A stretch of DNA of 64,000 nt from Cristatella mucedo (GCA_009760855.2 WPIO01000361.1:1-64000), one strand, 5' to 3'. Shown: positions 1 through 61,916, counted from the stretch's first letter. Program-made: numbers and translations. The notes: generated from the sequence alone by a model not told the origin.

Positions 1-114
1 CTACTAAGCCTCGGGGGTCTACTGAGTATAACTCGACCTCAAGAGATATGCCCTAATACGCAGTAATTAAAGCGCGGAATACGAGCAAGGGTGGATTTAG
101 GCGGCGGAGGCGCA

Positions 115-312
115 GCCCGCCCTAAAACCTAAACTCTAAAAAAAAAACCTAAATTGTAAACCCTAAACACCCTAAGCCCTAAACCCCAAAACCCTACACT
201 CTAAACCCTAAACGCTAAAGCCTAAACCCTAAATTCTAAACCCTGAACCTTAAACAAAAAACTCTAAAAACCCTAAGCCCTAAGCACTAAACCCTAAAAA
301 TCTAAACCATAA
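115..312. repeat. Degenerate telomere-like repeats (CCCTAAA type)
   Basis: About 200 bases consist of imperfect copies of CCCTAAA, with variants such as CCCTAAG, CTCTAAA and CCTTAAA. The period is mostly seven bases, which is the plant/algal telomere register; the usual animal repeat is the hexamer CCCTAA. The array is too degenerate to be a working telomere end and is followed by unique sequence, so it reads as an interstitial or subtelomeric relic. Confidence 0.75.
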
Positions 313-929
313 ACAATATACTGGGGGAACGTTCTACCCCAGGAGGAGAATGTCCGGGGGGGGGGATAATGTCTGTACCCCGGGCGGGACGGTGGTGTAC
401 TGGCCCGCTGTGGCGTCCGTGTGAATAAACGTCTTTGACCCCGCTTCGTTGTTCCGAGTAGTGCCGCGTACCTATCGTTAGGGAGAATGTCAAACTAGCT
501 AGCTCGGCGGTCACTGCGGTGCCACGAACTCTTGGGCCGAGTTGCTACTGCAGATGCATGCATGCTGGGAGATTGCTACTCTTGTTCCCCACCCCTGAGA
601 AAATTCTAGAGTGAAAGCCGCGGGCGCCAGTACGCCGAGTAGCATTTAGCGAGGCCTACGACGCGGCCTACGACGCAGCGACGTCTGCGAGTACTCGTCT
701 AGTATGCAGGGCTCCCTCCAGACGGCCTGGCTACCGAAAAAAGGCCATTCCGAGGCAGCAGCCGCGACGCGACAGAGAGACACGATCGCGCGTCGCGCGC
801 TAGCGTCGAGCAGCGTGCGACGCGGAAAGGCGGACGTCGCGCCGGCGCGTCGTCGCCGCTATTTGGTGCTTCAAGTTACCGGCGCCAAGCCGGAGAGGTG
901 GCGGCGCCGTCTCTCGGCGGACTCCGACG
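313..929. other. GC-rich interval, no supported gene
   Basis: Holds a run of G residues near 356-365 and CpG-rich sequence. Short ORFs on both strands here look like by-products of high GC content. Nothing recognisable was found. Confidence 0.5.
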
Positions 930-1391
930 ATGGCGGCCGACAGACTGCGTCCGCCGACCGGCGGGCCGCCGCGCTTGACGTCCCGCGAACGCTACGCGAG
1001 CGAGTTCCGTCGACTCGTGAGCGACAGCTCCGGCTGCGCCTCCGGCTGCTTCGAGCTGCGAAACCGCGGCCGGTATTGCGAAAGCGTACGGCACTTCCGC
1101 TCGTCGGCCGCCGCCGCGGATGCCGCGACGGCGCCGGAGCGGCTGCGCTGCACGCAGTACGCGGCCGACTACGCGGCGGGCGCGTCGCGAGCTCCCGCGC
1201 TGCGGCGGCCGCCAGTGTACCGCGACGTGCCGTCATTCGCTCGGATGGCGGCCGCTCGCTCACGCCGCAGCAGTCCGACGAGCGGCGGCAGTTTGACGTT
1301 CAACCCGCTGCCCGTCTACCCCTGGGGCTTTCACCGGCGCGTCTTTCCGAGAGCGAGTGACGTATCGTCTCGTGTCGACTTAACGGGGTAA
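930..1391 (+). CDS. Unrecognised GC3-rich ORF, possible gene or single exon
   Basis: A 153-codon frame from ATG to TAA. Codon third positions in this frame are overwhelmingly G or C, which is the best coding signature among the overlapping frames of this GC-rich block. The product is basic and rich in Arg, Ala and Ser, with two spaced aromatic motifs (RYASEF near residue 22 and QYAADY near residue 81) and a C-terminal part with Pro, Phe and Trp. No signal peptide, membrane segment or known domain is visible. I do not recognise the family. Overlapping frames of 218 codons (704-1360, plus) and 130 codons (871-1263, minus) are also open, so this may be chance; the choice rests on codon bias only. 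Confidence 0.33.
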   Translation: MAADRLRPPTGGPPRLTSRERYASEFRRLVSDSSGCASGCFELRNRGRYCESVRHFRSSAAAADAATAPERLRCTQYAADYAAGASRAPALRRPPVYRDVPSFARMAAARSRRSSPTSGGSLTFNPLPVYPWGFHRRVFPRASDVSSRVDLTG

Positions 1392-2303
1392 GCAAGCGCA
1401 GGCGACGGCGTGGCGCTGCACGGCCCATTTTTTTCCGGTGCGCGAAAATATTCCCCCAACCTGAAGGGGAATACCTGACCCGGATACGGCCTTCATTTCC
1501 GGAGTCTGTACTGCGGCCGCGGTACGGGAGCGCTAATTCACGAGGGCGAGGCGGATGCAGCGGTGTCCCGTATGGGGGGCATTCGTCCGCCGTTCGCTGG
1601 ATCAGGGGGCGCCACAATGGGCACGTAATACTGGGCGAGGGGGCGCTGTCTATGTAGTTGTCCTGGGGCGCACAACATCCTAGGAACGCCTCTGGGTGGA
1701 TATAATAATAATACGTTCGATGAAGAACCCTCAGAGAACTCTTTCTAGGCGCTTTACATTTGCTGCAAAGGAAGCACTATCGAATAAACTATCAGAACAA
1801 AAATAGGATATAACAGCTAAAATATATGAATACATATGATTTTGTACATATGTATGTATATAATATATATATATTATACTAATGTTTAATATAATGTAAT
1901 AAAATGTATATAAATATCTTGACTTGGATTGATGAAAGACTGTCTCTTTTCAGCCCAGCTTTCAATGTCTACTAATTCTTTTCCAACCATTCGTTTTAAA
2001 GTAGCACGGATATATATATATAGATTATATATATGTATATATATATAGATTATATATACATGTATATATATATATATATATAGATTATATATATATATAA
2101 TCTTTAGGCTGCACCAGGGGTAGGCGGGATCATTTCTCACTCCTACTGGGGGATAGTTAACAATCACCAAGTTCGTGTTAAATAAACGCTTTAATAGTGC
2201 ACTAAACTTTTTCATTACATGTCTTGACCCCCCTACATGAAACTGTGTTGGCTCCGCCCTTGCCTGTATATGTATATACCTGTAATATATATACATATAT
2301 TAT

Positions 2304-2341
<38 letters not shown>

Positions 2342-2430
2342 GTATATGTATATGTATGTGTGTACTTATATAGTAAGTACTCGGAAAGAGCAGTCAAATT
2401 CAGGGAACAATGAATTTTAAATTCCAACTG
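1392..2430. other. Intergenic; AT dinucleotide microsatellites
   Basis: No gene supported. Contains a family A-like fragment near 1690-1790 (a GAGAAC box followed by a GCGCTTTAC box and a GCTGCAAAG box) and (AT)n-rich tracts at about 2009-2100 and 2284-2350, the second with a short (CA)n core. Confidence 0.6.
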
Positions 2431-2579
2431 AAACAGTGCAGACAGTACATTGGTTACAATGTACTGTCTGCGAGCTGCTGAGAGCCAAACCTTCGAGAGG
2501 ATTCAGCAGAAAAGGAAGGAGCAGTCTTTGTGTCGGTGTTTTAGCCACAGAGGTAAGAGTCCAGTCGGTCTTTTTTGGA

Positions 2580-2906
2580 CAGAGGACGATCAACCATCTT
2601 CTCAACCGCTCCCAGATTAGCTTCTTACCTGACGATTATCCTTGTGATGATCTAGCTGATCGCTTCTCTTGATTCTTTGTCCAGAAGATAGACAAGATCA
2701 GGAAGTCCATCCCTGCGATGGCAGCATCCCCCTAGCCCTAGAATGCTGTCCCTCGATTCATGGCGGCACCTCAATGTCTACATTTAAGCAGGTCGCTCGT
2801 CTCGTCCTGAAGTTCATAACCAAATCTAAGAAGACAAGTCCTTTGGACCCTATTCCCGCTGTTCTGCTCCTACGCTGCATTGATCTACTCCCGCCATGCA
2901 TAACTA
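2580..2906 (+). mobile_element. Family A non-LTR retrotransposon, 5' half (interrupted)
   Basis: Plus-strand fragment from the linker upstream of the reverse transcriptase, recognisable by the peptide NPLDPIP-like motif (here SPLDPIPAVLLLRC near 2840-2885), which is also found in the copy at 5417-8034. It stops at TAACTA (2901-2906), where a family B copy begins, and resumes at 4013. Host protein function: none; the frame carries stop codons. Confidence 0.75.
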
Positions 2907-4012
2907 TGTAATGTAATGTATCTCCGTCTGTAACTCCACAAAGTCTTAAAGATCATGTGGGTGTTATGCAGGAGAGTTTTGTATTGCACACTCACAGCCT
3001 AAGCGGCTTTCGGTACTCATCTGGTATCCAATAGACTTTGTCTCACACAACAAAGAGAAAGTGGAAAGCATAGCAGAGTCAGGAGAGCAGTTGAGGTAGT
3101 GAGTAGCATGGAAGTAGCAGCTCAGGACCGCTGAAAAGGATGAGCCATAATCGGCAGTAGGAGAGTAGTTGTCGTTGCGTAAGAATTGTGGAAGCGAGTT
3201 CCACAGTCGAGGACCTGCAGAGCTAAAGCTTCTGTCGCCAACGGTCTTTAAGCAGAGGAATGGGACAGCTAATCTATTGTCCGCACAGGACCTGAGGGTT
3301 CGAACAGGCTGAAACTGATGCAGCAGTTCAGCTAGGTATGGAGGAGCCAAACCGTGTCGGGCCTTGTGGGTCAGCGTAAGAACCTGCTCTGAATCCGTTG
3401 CTCAACCGGCATCCATCTTAGCTCTTTTAGCAAAGGAGACACGTGCTCAAACTTCTGGGACTTGAAGACTAGCCTTGCAGCCGTATTCAAAGTATGCTGC
3501 AGTGGCCTAATAAATTTTTTTGGTAGCCCAGCCAATAGGGAATTGCAATAATCAAGCCGAGACAGAACTAAGGAGCTAGTTAAATTTGTTGCAAGCCACT
3601 GTGGAAGACTGCTAATCTTGGATAGGGATCGGACATGATGGCTAGCTGTAGAAGCAGTCTTCTGAATGAAGCTTTCAAAATTGAGGCAGTTGTCGAAAAC
3701 GAAACCTAAATTTCGAGCACGTGGTGATGGTCGCACAACAGCATCACCTATTACAGCAAAGCCTTTTAATCTAGCCACACGCTGAGGGTGTCCTATGAGC
3801 AGTAGTTCGATTTTATCGTAATTAAATTTCAGCAAGTTTTCAGACATCCAGGACCGAATATCGGCAAGGCAAGCGTTCAATTTTTCACTTGCTGCAGCAC
3901 ATTCCGGCGGTTTGAATGACAAATACAACTGAATACCGGCAGCATAACAGTGATATCCTATTCCATGGGCCTTAATCACTTTTCCCAGAGGTTGTTTATA
4001 AATGGAGAACAG
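2907..4012 (-). mobile_element. Family B non-LTR retrotransposon nested in a family A copy
   Basis: A minus-strand, 5'-truncated copy. It begins at its 3' end with repeats of TGTAA/ATTAC (2907-2920) and reads, on the minus strand, the C-terminal reverse-transcriptase region with LSRLDYCNSLLAGLP (around 3515-3560) and the typical GDRSFSSAGPRLWNSLP-type tail (around 3180-3240). The catalytic YADD is degenerate (reads YAAG near 3936), so it is inactive. Both sides carry TAACTA (2901-2906 and 4013-4018), which looks like a 6-bp target-site duplication. Reading frames are interrupted. Confidence 0.8.
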
Positions 4013-4345
4013 TAACTAACATCGCTAATATGTCACTAGCCTCAGGTCATGTCCCAGCACCTTAAAAAAACTGTAGTCAGGTCACTTTTCAAGAAAGTGA
4101 CACTAGACCAAGAGAACAATCGCCCAGTCTCCCTTCTACCATTCCTATCAAAGACACTGGAACGAGTCGTGGTAGACCAACTGAACTCAGATATTGAAAC
4201 TTTCAAACCTTGCTAGTAAGTTCCAGTCTGGCTTTAGAGCTAATCACTCCACAGAGTCAGCACTGCTTCGGGTGTACAACGACCTACTTAGGAATGCAGA
4301 CATGGGTAGAGTGTCTCTGCTTGTCTTGCTCGGCTAGTCAAACGA
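4013..4345 (+). mobile_element. Family A non-LTR retrotransposon, continuation after nested insertion
   Basis: Continues the plus-strand family A element from 2906. It matches, in inverse orientation, the part of the 5417-8034 copy around 6790-7090 (VSLLPF region, the LERVV segment and the RANHSTESALLRV segment). It is degenerate, with stops and frameshifts. Confidence 0.7.
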
Positions 4346-4414
4346 CTCTCAGAGCCAGGCTCCCCGAAGCTGTGCTTACATTAAAAAAACTTTTCCCCTG
4401 ACTTATGCTGACTT

Positions 4415-4475
4415 TGCTCTCAGTTTTTTGCTCTCAGTTTTTTTGCTCTCAGTTTTTTTGCTCTCAGTTTTTTTC
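4415..4475 (+). repeat. Short tandem repeat, unit about 15-16 bp
   Basis: Four copies of a unit reading TGCTCTCAGTTTTTT, with small changes in the length of the T run. Confidence 0.8.
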
Positions 4476-5416
4476 TCGTGATTTGCCAACAACTGCCCAC
4501 ATTCTGGCCACAACTGCCTGCTCGAATGCGGGAGGTTGAAAAGGCCGAGAGGATTCACAGTGGAAAACGCCAGGTCAACACCTACAAAAAGTTATGAAAC
4601 TAGCTCGCGCGTTTGTAACGTTGCGTCTAGATTACTGCAATTCCCTTTATTCACGACTCCCAATGGCCTGAGACCTGCAGCTGGTGCAAAATTCAGCAGC
4701 TCACCATGGTCTCCATATCCGGGCTCTCAGGGTTCGAAGACAAACTTGAGCAGCAAGGTAAGAAGTCAGGAGGTCACGTGCACGTCACCGACACGTCCAG
4801 GATCAAAACAGGAGGCATGCTTCTAACGGCTCGCCGTCCACATACCACAGCTCGGCATAGCGAGACGCTGAGCCTGCTTTGCACCAGCGAAATCTCATTT
4901 GTAGGTTTCTGGATGCGAAACCGATAACGGGCGTTCATCCTCACAATCTGATACCACGAAGCCGAGACCTTCGACACATTCAAGAGAGAGCACAATATTA
5001 CTAGGTTAAGTTGCTCAACGTTCTCAGATTTCGCTGTGCTTTGGTAGGAACATCAGTAGAGGTTTCTACTGTACATAAGCATGAAATAATTTTATTTCAT
5101 TCATCAGTGACTCCCGTGACAATACAGTCCACTTATTGCAGAGGCAGAAGTAAACATCCAAGTAGCACCTTTATTTTGAGATTTTTGCAAAAATAAACGT
5201 TGCACACCCATACGATGCACGATTGCCATCAATGCCTAAAGAAAATGGCTTCACATTAAATCGATCTACTGCAATCTTCCCAGTTTTGACAAACTCGGCT
5301 GCTCCCCTGCTGCAGATAGCTTGCCGATTAGTCGATCTGCTAATGCTCATGAGCGCTTAGGTTGCTAGCAGAGGTCATCAATGGTGAATCATTATGGCGA
5401 TCTCCAGGCGAAACTT
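4476..5416. other. Intergenic, mixed repeat fragments
   Basis: Contains weak family A reverse-transcriptase similarity around 4590-4720 (a segment reading VTLRLDYCNSLYS-like with frameshifts). No host gene is supported. Confidence 0.4.
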
Positions 5417-8034
5417 ATAATAATACTAATAATAATTCACTTGATAAAGCACCCTCAGAGAACTCAAAATCTCTTTCTAGGCGCTTTACGTTTGCTGCAA
5501 AGGGAAATGCAATTGAATGGTAAGTAAAATCATGCTTGAAAAACAAACAAAATGAATAATATAGTTAGGGGTGACATGCACAGGGTCAGCATGAAAATGT
5601 GGTTAGTGGCAGCATGCACATTGTCAGCACGCATAGGCACGTGACGGACGACTCACAGGGACCCACTAAATGCTGTCCTAAATAGGTGTGTTTTTAAGTT
5701 CCTTTTAAATGTGGTCAGGTCAGGAGGGAGAACCAGGCTTTGGGAGCATGCGAACTAAATGCACGGTCTCCCAAGGATTTGAGGTTTGGTATTGGTAGAC
5801 TGTTGGATTCCGAAAAGCGGGTGGTACGATGCTTGGCCTGATGGGGGAGTATATCTGAGAGATAGGCTGGAGCCATAGAATGAAGGGACCTAAAAGTGAG
5901 CGACAAAACCTTAAAGTCAATCCTTTGCTTGACTGGTAGCCAGTGCAGGTCGGCGAGAAGTGGAGTAATGTGGCAACTGCGATGCTCACGACAGACAAGC
6001 CTAGCTGCGGAGTTTTGCACCAGCTGCAATCGCCTGATCGCACATGCTGGTAGGCCAGTAAGCAGTGAGTTGCAGAAGTCGAGACGGGATGTCACGAATG
6101 CTTGGACCAACTTAGATATGGTATCCTTATCTAAACAAGCCCGAAATTTAGCAATATTATGAAGCTAAAAATAGGCAGATTTGACTGTGGAGCTGATACG
6201 GTCGTTTAACGAGAGGTCGCTTTGGAATATGACACCTAGATTTCGAGCTGATTCAACTGGAGATATGCTGGCAGAGCCAATTTTGAGCGTCAGGCTTTCC
6301 AATTTGTGAATCACACTGGGTTTGCCCATAACTAGTAAGTTAGTTTTGTCATCGTTTAGTTTTAGAAAATTATCTTCCATCCATGTGCGGATGTCATCAA
6401 TACATGCAGCAAGTGAGTTAAGAGAAATCGAGGTGCTCGAAGGCTGGGAGGGATCAAAGCAAAGGTACAACTGAGTGTCATCCGCATAGAAGTGAAAGCC
6501 TAGATTGTGCTTTGCAATTACATCAGCAAGAGGGATATTATAAATCGTGAAAAGAACCGGACCTAGCACGGAGCCCTGAGGTACTCCATATTTCAGAGGT
6601 ACTTCAGATGATCTTTGTCCATTCACGTCAATACTCTGGAGTCTCCCACTGAGATAGGACCCGAACTACTGCAGAGCAGTGCCAGTGATGCCCAGGTGAG
6701 ATGAGAGGCGCTCTAGAAGAACTTTGAGATTGATGGTATCAAAAGCTGCCGCAAGATCAAAACAAGCAGAGGCACTCTACCCATGTATGCATTCCTAAGT
6801 AGGTCGTTGTATACCCTAAGCAATGCTGACTCTGTGGAGTGATTAGCTCTAAAGCCGGACTGGAACTTACTAGCAAGGTGTGAGGTTTCGATATGAGTTC
6901 AGCTGGTCTGCCACGACCCGTTCCAGTGTCTTTGATAGGAATGGTAGAAGGGAGACTGGGCGGTAGTTGCTTAAGTTGTCTTGGTCTAGTGTCACTTTCT
7001 TGAGAAGTGACCTGACTACAGCTTTTTTGAAAGGTGCTGGGACATGACCTGAGGCTAATGACATATTAATGATGTTAGTTATGCATAGCAGCAGCAGATG
7101 AATGCAATGCAGGAGCAGGACAGTGGGAATAGGGTCCAGAGGATTTGTCTTCTTTGATTGAGATACGAACTTTAGGACTAGATCACTAGTGACCTGCTTA
7201 AATGCAGACATTGAGGTGCAGCCAGGAACCGAGGAACAGCATTCTAGTGGGAAGGTTGTCATCGCAGGGATGGATTCCCTGATCTTGTCTTATCTTCTGC
7301 ACAAAGAATCGAGAGAAGCGATCGGCTAGATCATCACAAGGATCATCAGGTATGGAGCTAATCTGGGAACGGTTGAGATGGTTTATTGTCGACATCAGCA
7401 TTTTTGGATTGTGCATCTGTGATTCAACAATGTTTCTATAGAAGCTAGACTTGGCCTTTGCTAGGATCGATTGGTACGACCTACAGTAGTCTTCATATGC
7501 TTGCCGATGGACAGTTAGTCCGGATCTTTTGTATGCTTTTTCAATCTTTCGTTTAGTAGACCTGGCTAGTTTAATGTATGTGGTAAACCATAGGCCGTCT
7601 GGGGGGGGGGGGCGCACAGTGCGCTTTGTCAGAGGTGCAAAGTCGTCGAGCGTGTCAGCAAGTGCCGTGTTGTAGCTATCTACCAATGATGACAGATCGG
7701 AGGGAGGACTGAGCAACTGAGGTGAAGCAGATATTCTCGCACGGTCAGCATCGATGTCAAGGGTCTTGAGGTTTCGCGATTCACAGGTTATTTTAGAGGA
7801 GGTGGGCACACGCTGTAGATTGAATGAGATCTGCATGTTGTCAGATAAGCAGAATTTGGTAATAATTGGTGATGACAAAGTGCAGTTGTATGAGAAAATC
7901 TGATCGAGTGTGTGTCCCTTGATGTGAGTAGGGCCATGCACGTGAGTCACAAGAGACAATGAGTCAGTCAATGCACGAAATTCGGTGCCGAAAGCGTCAG
8001 ATAAGTTATCAAAGTGAACGTTGAAATCTTCCAT
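5417..8034 (-). mobile_element. Family A non-LTR retrotransposon, longest copy (CR1/L2-like)
   Basis: This is the most informative copy. On the minus strand it begins in the C-terminal part of an endonuclease domain (DFNVHF near 8020, HTLDQIF near 7900), continues through a linker and fingers region (NPLDPIP near 7130, NYRPVSLLPF near 6960) and reaches the reverse transcriptase core with GVPQGSVLGPVLF (around 6560-6600) and an intact FYADDTQLYL catalytic motif (around 6470-6500). The C-terminal tail has [17 protein letters not shown] and [13 protein letters not shown]. The 3' end at 5417 is an ATT/TTA microsatellite. The frame is broken between about 6630 and 6870 and elsewhere, and the 5' part is missing, so it is a dead, truncated copy. 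The GT-poor tail and repeat 3' end suit the CR1/L2 group; the exact clade cannot be fixed without alignment. Confidence 0.85.
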
Positions 8035-8189
8035 TACGAGGAACTTGTTGCTGCAGGTACGTAACTGCTGCTCTCCTTCCTTACTTCTGGTCTACACCGG
8101 AGGTTCACTGTGTACTTCCACCAAGCTACTGTCCCAGCACAACATTCAGGAGCTGCTCCAAGAAAGAACATGCTGCCACCTTCTACGTC

Positions 8190-9010
8190 TCCTTTCATTT
8201 TTGATCAGGACACTTTGCAATGTAATTTTTTATATCCGTCAGGAATTCCATAGTCTAAGCGGCTTTCGGAGCCAACAGACCTTGCCTTACACAACAAAGA
8301 GAAAGTAAGAAAGATAGCTGAGTCACGAGGGAAGTCGAGTAAACGAGTGGCATAGAAGGAGTGAGTTGGTAAAGCCGCGGCTACAATGTACGAACATTCC
8401 ATAAACAAGGACTTGGCATGAACGCCTCGATAAACTCGAGTGGGCGATCGACAGCCATTACTAATTTGCTCACGGACGTATAGAACATACCCCTGGGTTT
8501 TGATTGGTCGACTGGTACAACAAGGAGGTTTAACATTGGAGCAGCTTCTACTTATGACAGTCGGCCAATTAGGCCTAAGATCGAGAGACGCAGTAGTCCA
8601 AACCAGAGGGAAATTTCTTCAATTGACTTTCTTCCCAACTCGGAGCCGAATGGGCACCAACATAGGAAGTAAATGGTAATGCAATGAAGTAAAGTAATGT
8701 ATCTCTGTCTGTAACTCCACAAAGCTATAAAGACCATGTGGGTGTTACGCAGGAGAGTTTTGTGTAGCGCATTCACAGCCTAAGCGGCTTTCGGTACGCA
8801 TTCGTTAGCCAACAGACTTAATCTCAACAACGAGAAAGTGCGAAGCCTAGCAGAGTCAGGAGAGCGGTTGAGGTAGTGAGTAACATGGAAGTAGCAGCTA
8901 AGGACGGTTGGAAAGGATGTACCTAGTACCATATCGGCTATAGGAGAGCAGTTGTCGTTGCGTACGAATTGTGGAAGTGAGTTCCGCAGATTAGAACTTG
9001 CAGAGCCAAA
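8190..9010 (-). mobile_element. Family B non-LTR retrotransposon fragments
   Basis: Two pieces of family B 3' region: 8205-8320 and 8680-9010. The second starts at its 3' end with ATTAC-type repeats and then the conserved block that reads GAGTTTTGT, followed by CTAAGCGGCTTTCGGTA and further upstream GGAAGTAGCAGCT. Unrelated sequence separates the two, so either two insertions or one broken insertion. Confidence 0.7.
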
Positions 9011-9318
9011 GCTACCACCAAAGGTCTATGTGGTGTAGGCGCAGCTTTAGGCTTTAGACACCACTTATAAGGAAACAGCTCAGACTACCACTCGGACTTG
9101 CTCCCGTACAGGGTGCCACCAAAGAGGAACCAGAGGTCCTCACGTACATGCAACAAAGGATTCACAACAATTTTTCTTCTGCTTCCCACAAGCAAAAAAT
9201 AAAAATAAAAATAAAAAACAAAAAATAAGCCACTACGACTTTTACGACACAGGATTGAATTGATGAAACGCGAAATAAATAAATGCAGGCATAAACAGTA
9301 GAGAGAAAGAGACAGAAT

Positions 9319-9375
<57 letters not shown>

Positions 9376-9905
9376 TACATGAGGGACAGAGATGGACACA
9401 CAGTCGACTGCTGAGGTTGAGAGTATATGAAGCATGTGTCCACACGTGTGTGTATGAGCAAGTCCAGCGCTTCAGTCAGCGTGTGTCAACGAAAAAGACG
9501 TTTTTTTTGAGCTTCCTACGAAAGCTTACGATTGGCAGCATCAGCGTAGCTCTTCGACTGCGTACACAAAGACAGGCTAACAACTGCGCGGTCGAGCGCA
9601 TGACAGACCGAGCTGCTCCATTGGCCCACGACGAGGCCTGCAGCCCTCGCGATAATACCAACATAACAAATGGGAAAAGTGGCTAACTGGCAATATCAAA
9701 TACTAGCTGCGATTAGCTCACGAAAGCTGAGCACAAAGGAGGCAAACACATAATCGACGTCACATCCGGCGGATGAGAGGCACTCTCTAGTGTGCCTCTC
9801 AGGACAGCCGTAACACGAAGCTTCTACAAAAGACTAGCACCAAAACGTGAGGAAGGCTGCGAACCGACGTGCGTGCATGCGTGGAGGAGAGCTGGCATCC
9901 CGAGC
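9011..9905. other. Sequence downstream of GXYLT, no gene seen
   Basis: Would hold the GXYLT 3' UTR next to 9905. Contains (GA)n at 9320-9370. No clear minus-strand AATAAA was found close to the stop codon, so the polyadenylation site is not assigned. Confidence 0.5.
9320..9370. repeat. (GA)n microsatellite
   Basis: About 25 uninterrupted GA units. The long Ser-Leu ORFs on the minus strand here are artefacts of this tract. Confidence 0.95.
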
Positions 9906-27653
<17,748 letters not shown>

Positions 27654-28526
27654 CGCGCTCGAGCGTAGCGGCTGCTGCAGCCGTCGTCGAGCGACTGCTG
27701 CTTCCGCGCTCGTCTTCCGGCGTCTCGCTCCAGTCGGGAGGGGGCATTGCTCACGGCGTAAATGGACTCGCTGCTGCAATCCCGGCGCCTCTTGAGGTGT
27801 TGCAGTCGGACGTGGGCCGATGCATTCGCCACCGGGGCCGCTGTCCCAACGTTAAGCGCGGCGTCGGCAGCTGCAGAGAATTGAGAAAGTCAATGCGCAT
27901 TTCCCGACTCGAGCAATATCGAGGAGACGCACTTAAGCCGCTAGATTATCTCGGCTGTTGTGCTCGACGGTCACAGCGGTGAGCGTTTGCTCGCGCCCGC
28001 ATTTTCTTCCTTTCTTTCTCGCGATGTGCGAGAGTTTGGCAGCGTTTCTGGAAGCGTCGAGAGGAGAGCGTGCGCGTGGATTTCGGTGCAGCTCGCAGAG
28101 GGCTGATCCCTGATCGGGTTCGTCGAGGGCGACGTCACTGCGACGTCTTACCGCCGCCTAGGCCGACGTCAGCTCGGCAGCAGACGGCCTCGGCTAAGCG
28201 ACGCTTCGTTTTAGCGTAAAAAAATAATCGCTTTTCTCTCCTCTCCGGGACGCGCAAGATTTTCGAGCTGCGCCATTCGGTGGGCTCGCCAGCTAGCCAG
28301 CCAGCGTAATTGTTTCGCAAAGTGTTCGACCGCCGGCTGGAGAACGGCAGCAGTTTCGCGAGCGGCCAGCTCGCCTCCTCCTCCTCACCGGCTCGTCGTC
28401 CACGCTCTGACTGCTGCTGCGGCGGCGTTCGAGTGAGGGACGTCGCCTGGCGATGTGGGCGTGGGTCGCTTCGCGAACAGTTAGCCGCCCTTGTTCCTCG
28501 CAGGGCACGTGCAAGCACCCGAGGAC
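27654..28526. promoter_or_regulatory. Candidate bidirectional promoter between GXYLT and TSC1
   Basis: The 873 bases between the two divergent start codons are CpG-rich and free of transposons, unlike everything around them. Four GACGTC cores (28131, 28142, 28165 and 28439), the centre of ATF/CREB-type sites, lie on the TSC1-proximal side; GCATGC and an E-box CACGTG (28506-28511) are also present. No TATA box is visible. Transcription starts cannot be placed. Confidence 0.6.
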
Positions 28527-60141
<31,615 letters not shown>

Positions 60142-60500
60142 ATTCGACCTTGAGGTCGGTCGGTTGGTCGGCCGTGCTGCTCTGCCCGGCCGTGCTGCTC
60201 CCCGTGCTGCGGTCACATGCTGAGGTCACCAGCTGCAGGGGTCGGTCTGCAGCCGCCATCGATCGATGCAGATGCGACCCTCCCCAAGAGCCTGCCGGTG
60301 GGGTGGAAGTGCCGAGTTTCTCGGAAGAGTCGCTTTGTCGCTTCTCTCAGCCGCGGAGATGTGCTCTGGCTGCAAGCGAGAGAGCGGGCCGTCGTGTTGC
60401 CTCCCTGTTCGTCCTGCTGGTCGGCGAGGCAGCTCGGAAATCTGATGCTCGAAGGCGCTCTTTGCTTAGACGTCGGCAATAAATTGTACACATCCCTGTA
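60142..60500 (+). other. TSC1 3' UTR
   Basis: Between the stop codon and just past the polyadenylation signal. Contains no repeats. Confidence 0.7.
60478..60483 (+). terminator. Polyadenylation signal AATAAA
   Basis: Canonical hexamer 337 bases past the TSC1 stop codon, followed by a T/G-containing stretch. Confidence 0.75.
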
Positions 60501-61703
<1,203 letters not shown>

Positions 61704-61916
61704 TCATTGCTCCTTGTTTCTCTGGAGCCTCTGGTACTTCCGGGCTGCGCTGCTTAATGCATCGGCCTTACGCGAGGCTGAGATTTGAGGAGAGAGCAAG
61801 GTCGCGAGGCGAGCGGCAGGGGAGCTGGTCTGGTCTGCGCATCTTACAGCCGACTGCCTCTCGGCAGCGTTTTGCTGCAACAATCGGTCGAACTCGGTCT
61901 CGAGCAGCTGTCTCGC
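61704..61916 (-). CDS. PPFIA: Liprin-alpha, last visible exon
   Basis: Acceptor TTTTTTGCAG on the minus strand. Encodes ARQLLETEFDRLLQQNAAER, which continues the third SAM domain exactly as ARQ(V)xExEFNNLL does in liprin-alpha, and then a Ser/Ala-rich tail to TGA at 61704-61706. The usual liprin-alpha sequence after this point (an FRRAPSWRKR-type basic motif) is absent. A good donor (GTAAGG, exon end 61772) offers an alternative splice to an exon I could not find, so the end is uncertain. Confidence 0.82.
   Translation of the reverse strand, partial: ARQLLETEFDRLLQQNAAERQSAVRCADQTSSPAARLATLLSPQISASRKADALSSAARKYQRLQRNKEQ

Noticed and set aside
704-1360. 218-codon plus-strand ORF
   Set aside because: Overlaps the better-biased frame 930-1391 and consists almost only of Arg, Ala and Leu, as expected from GC-rich noise.
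8440-8776. Small ORFs near 8.4-8.8 kb
   Set aside because: They fall between and inside family B LINE fragments.
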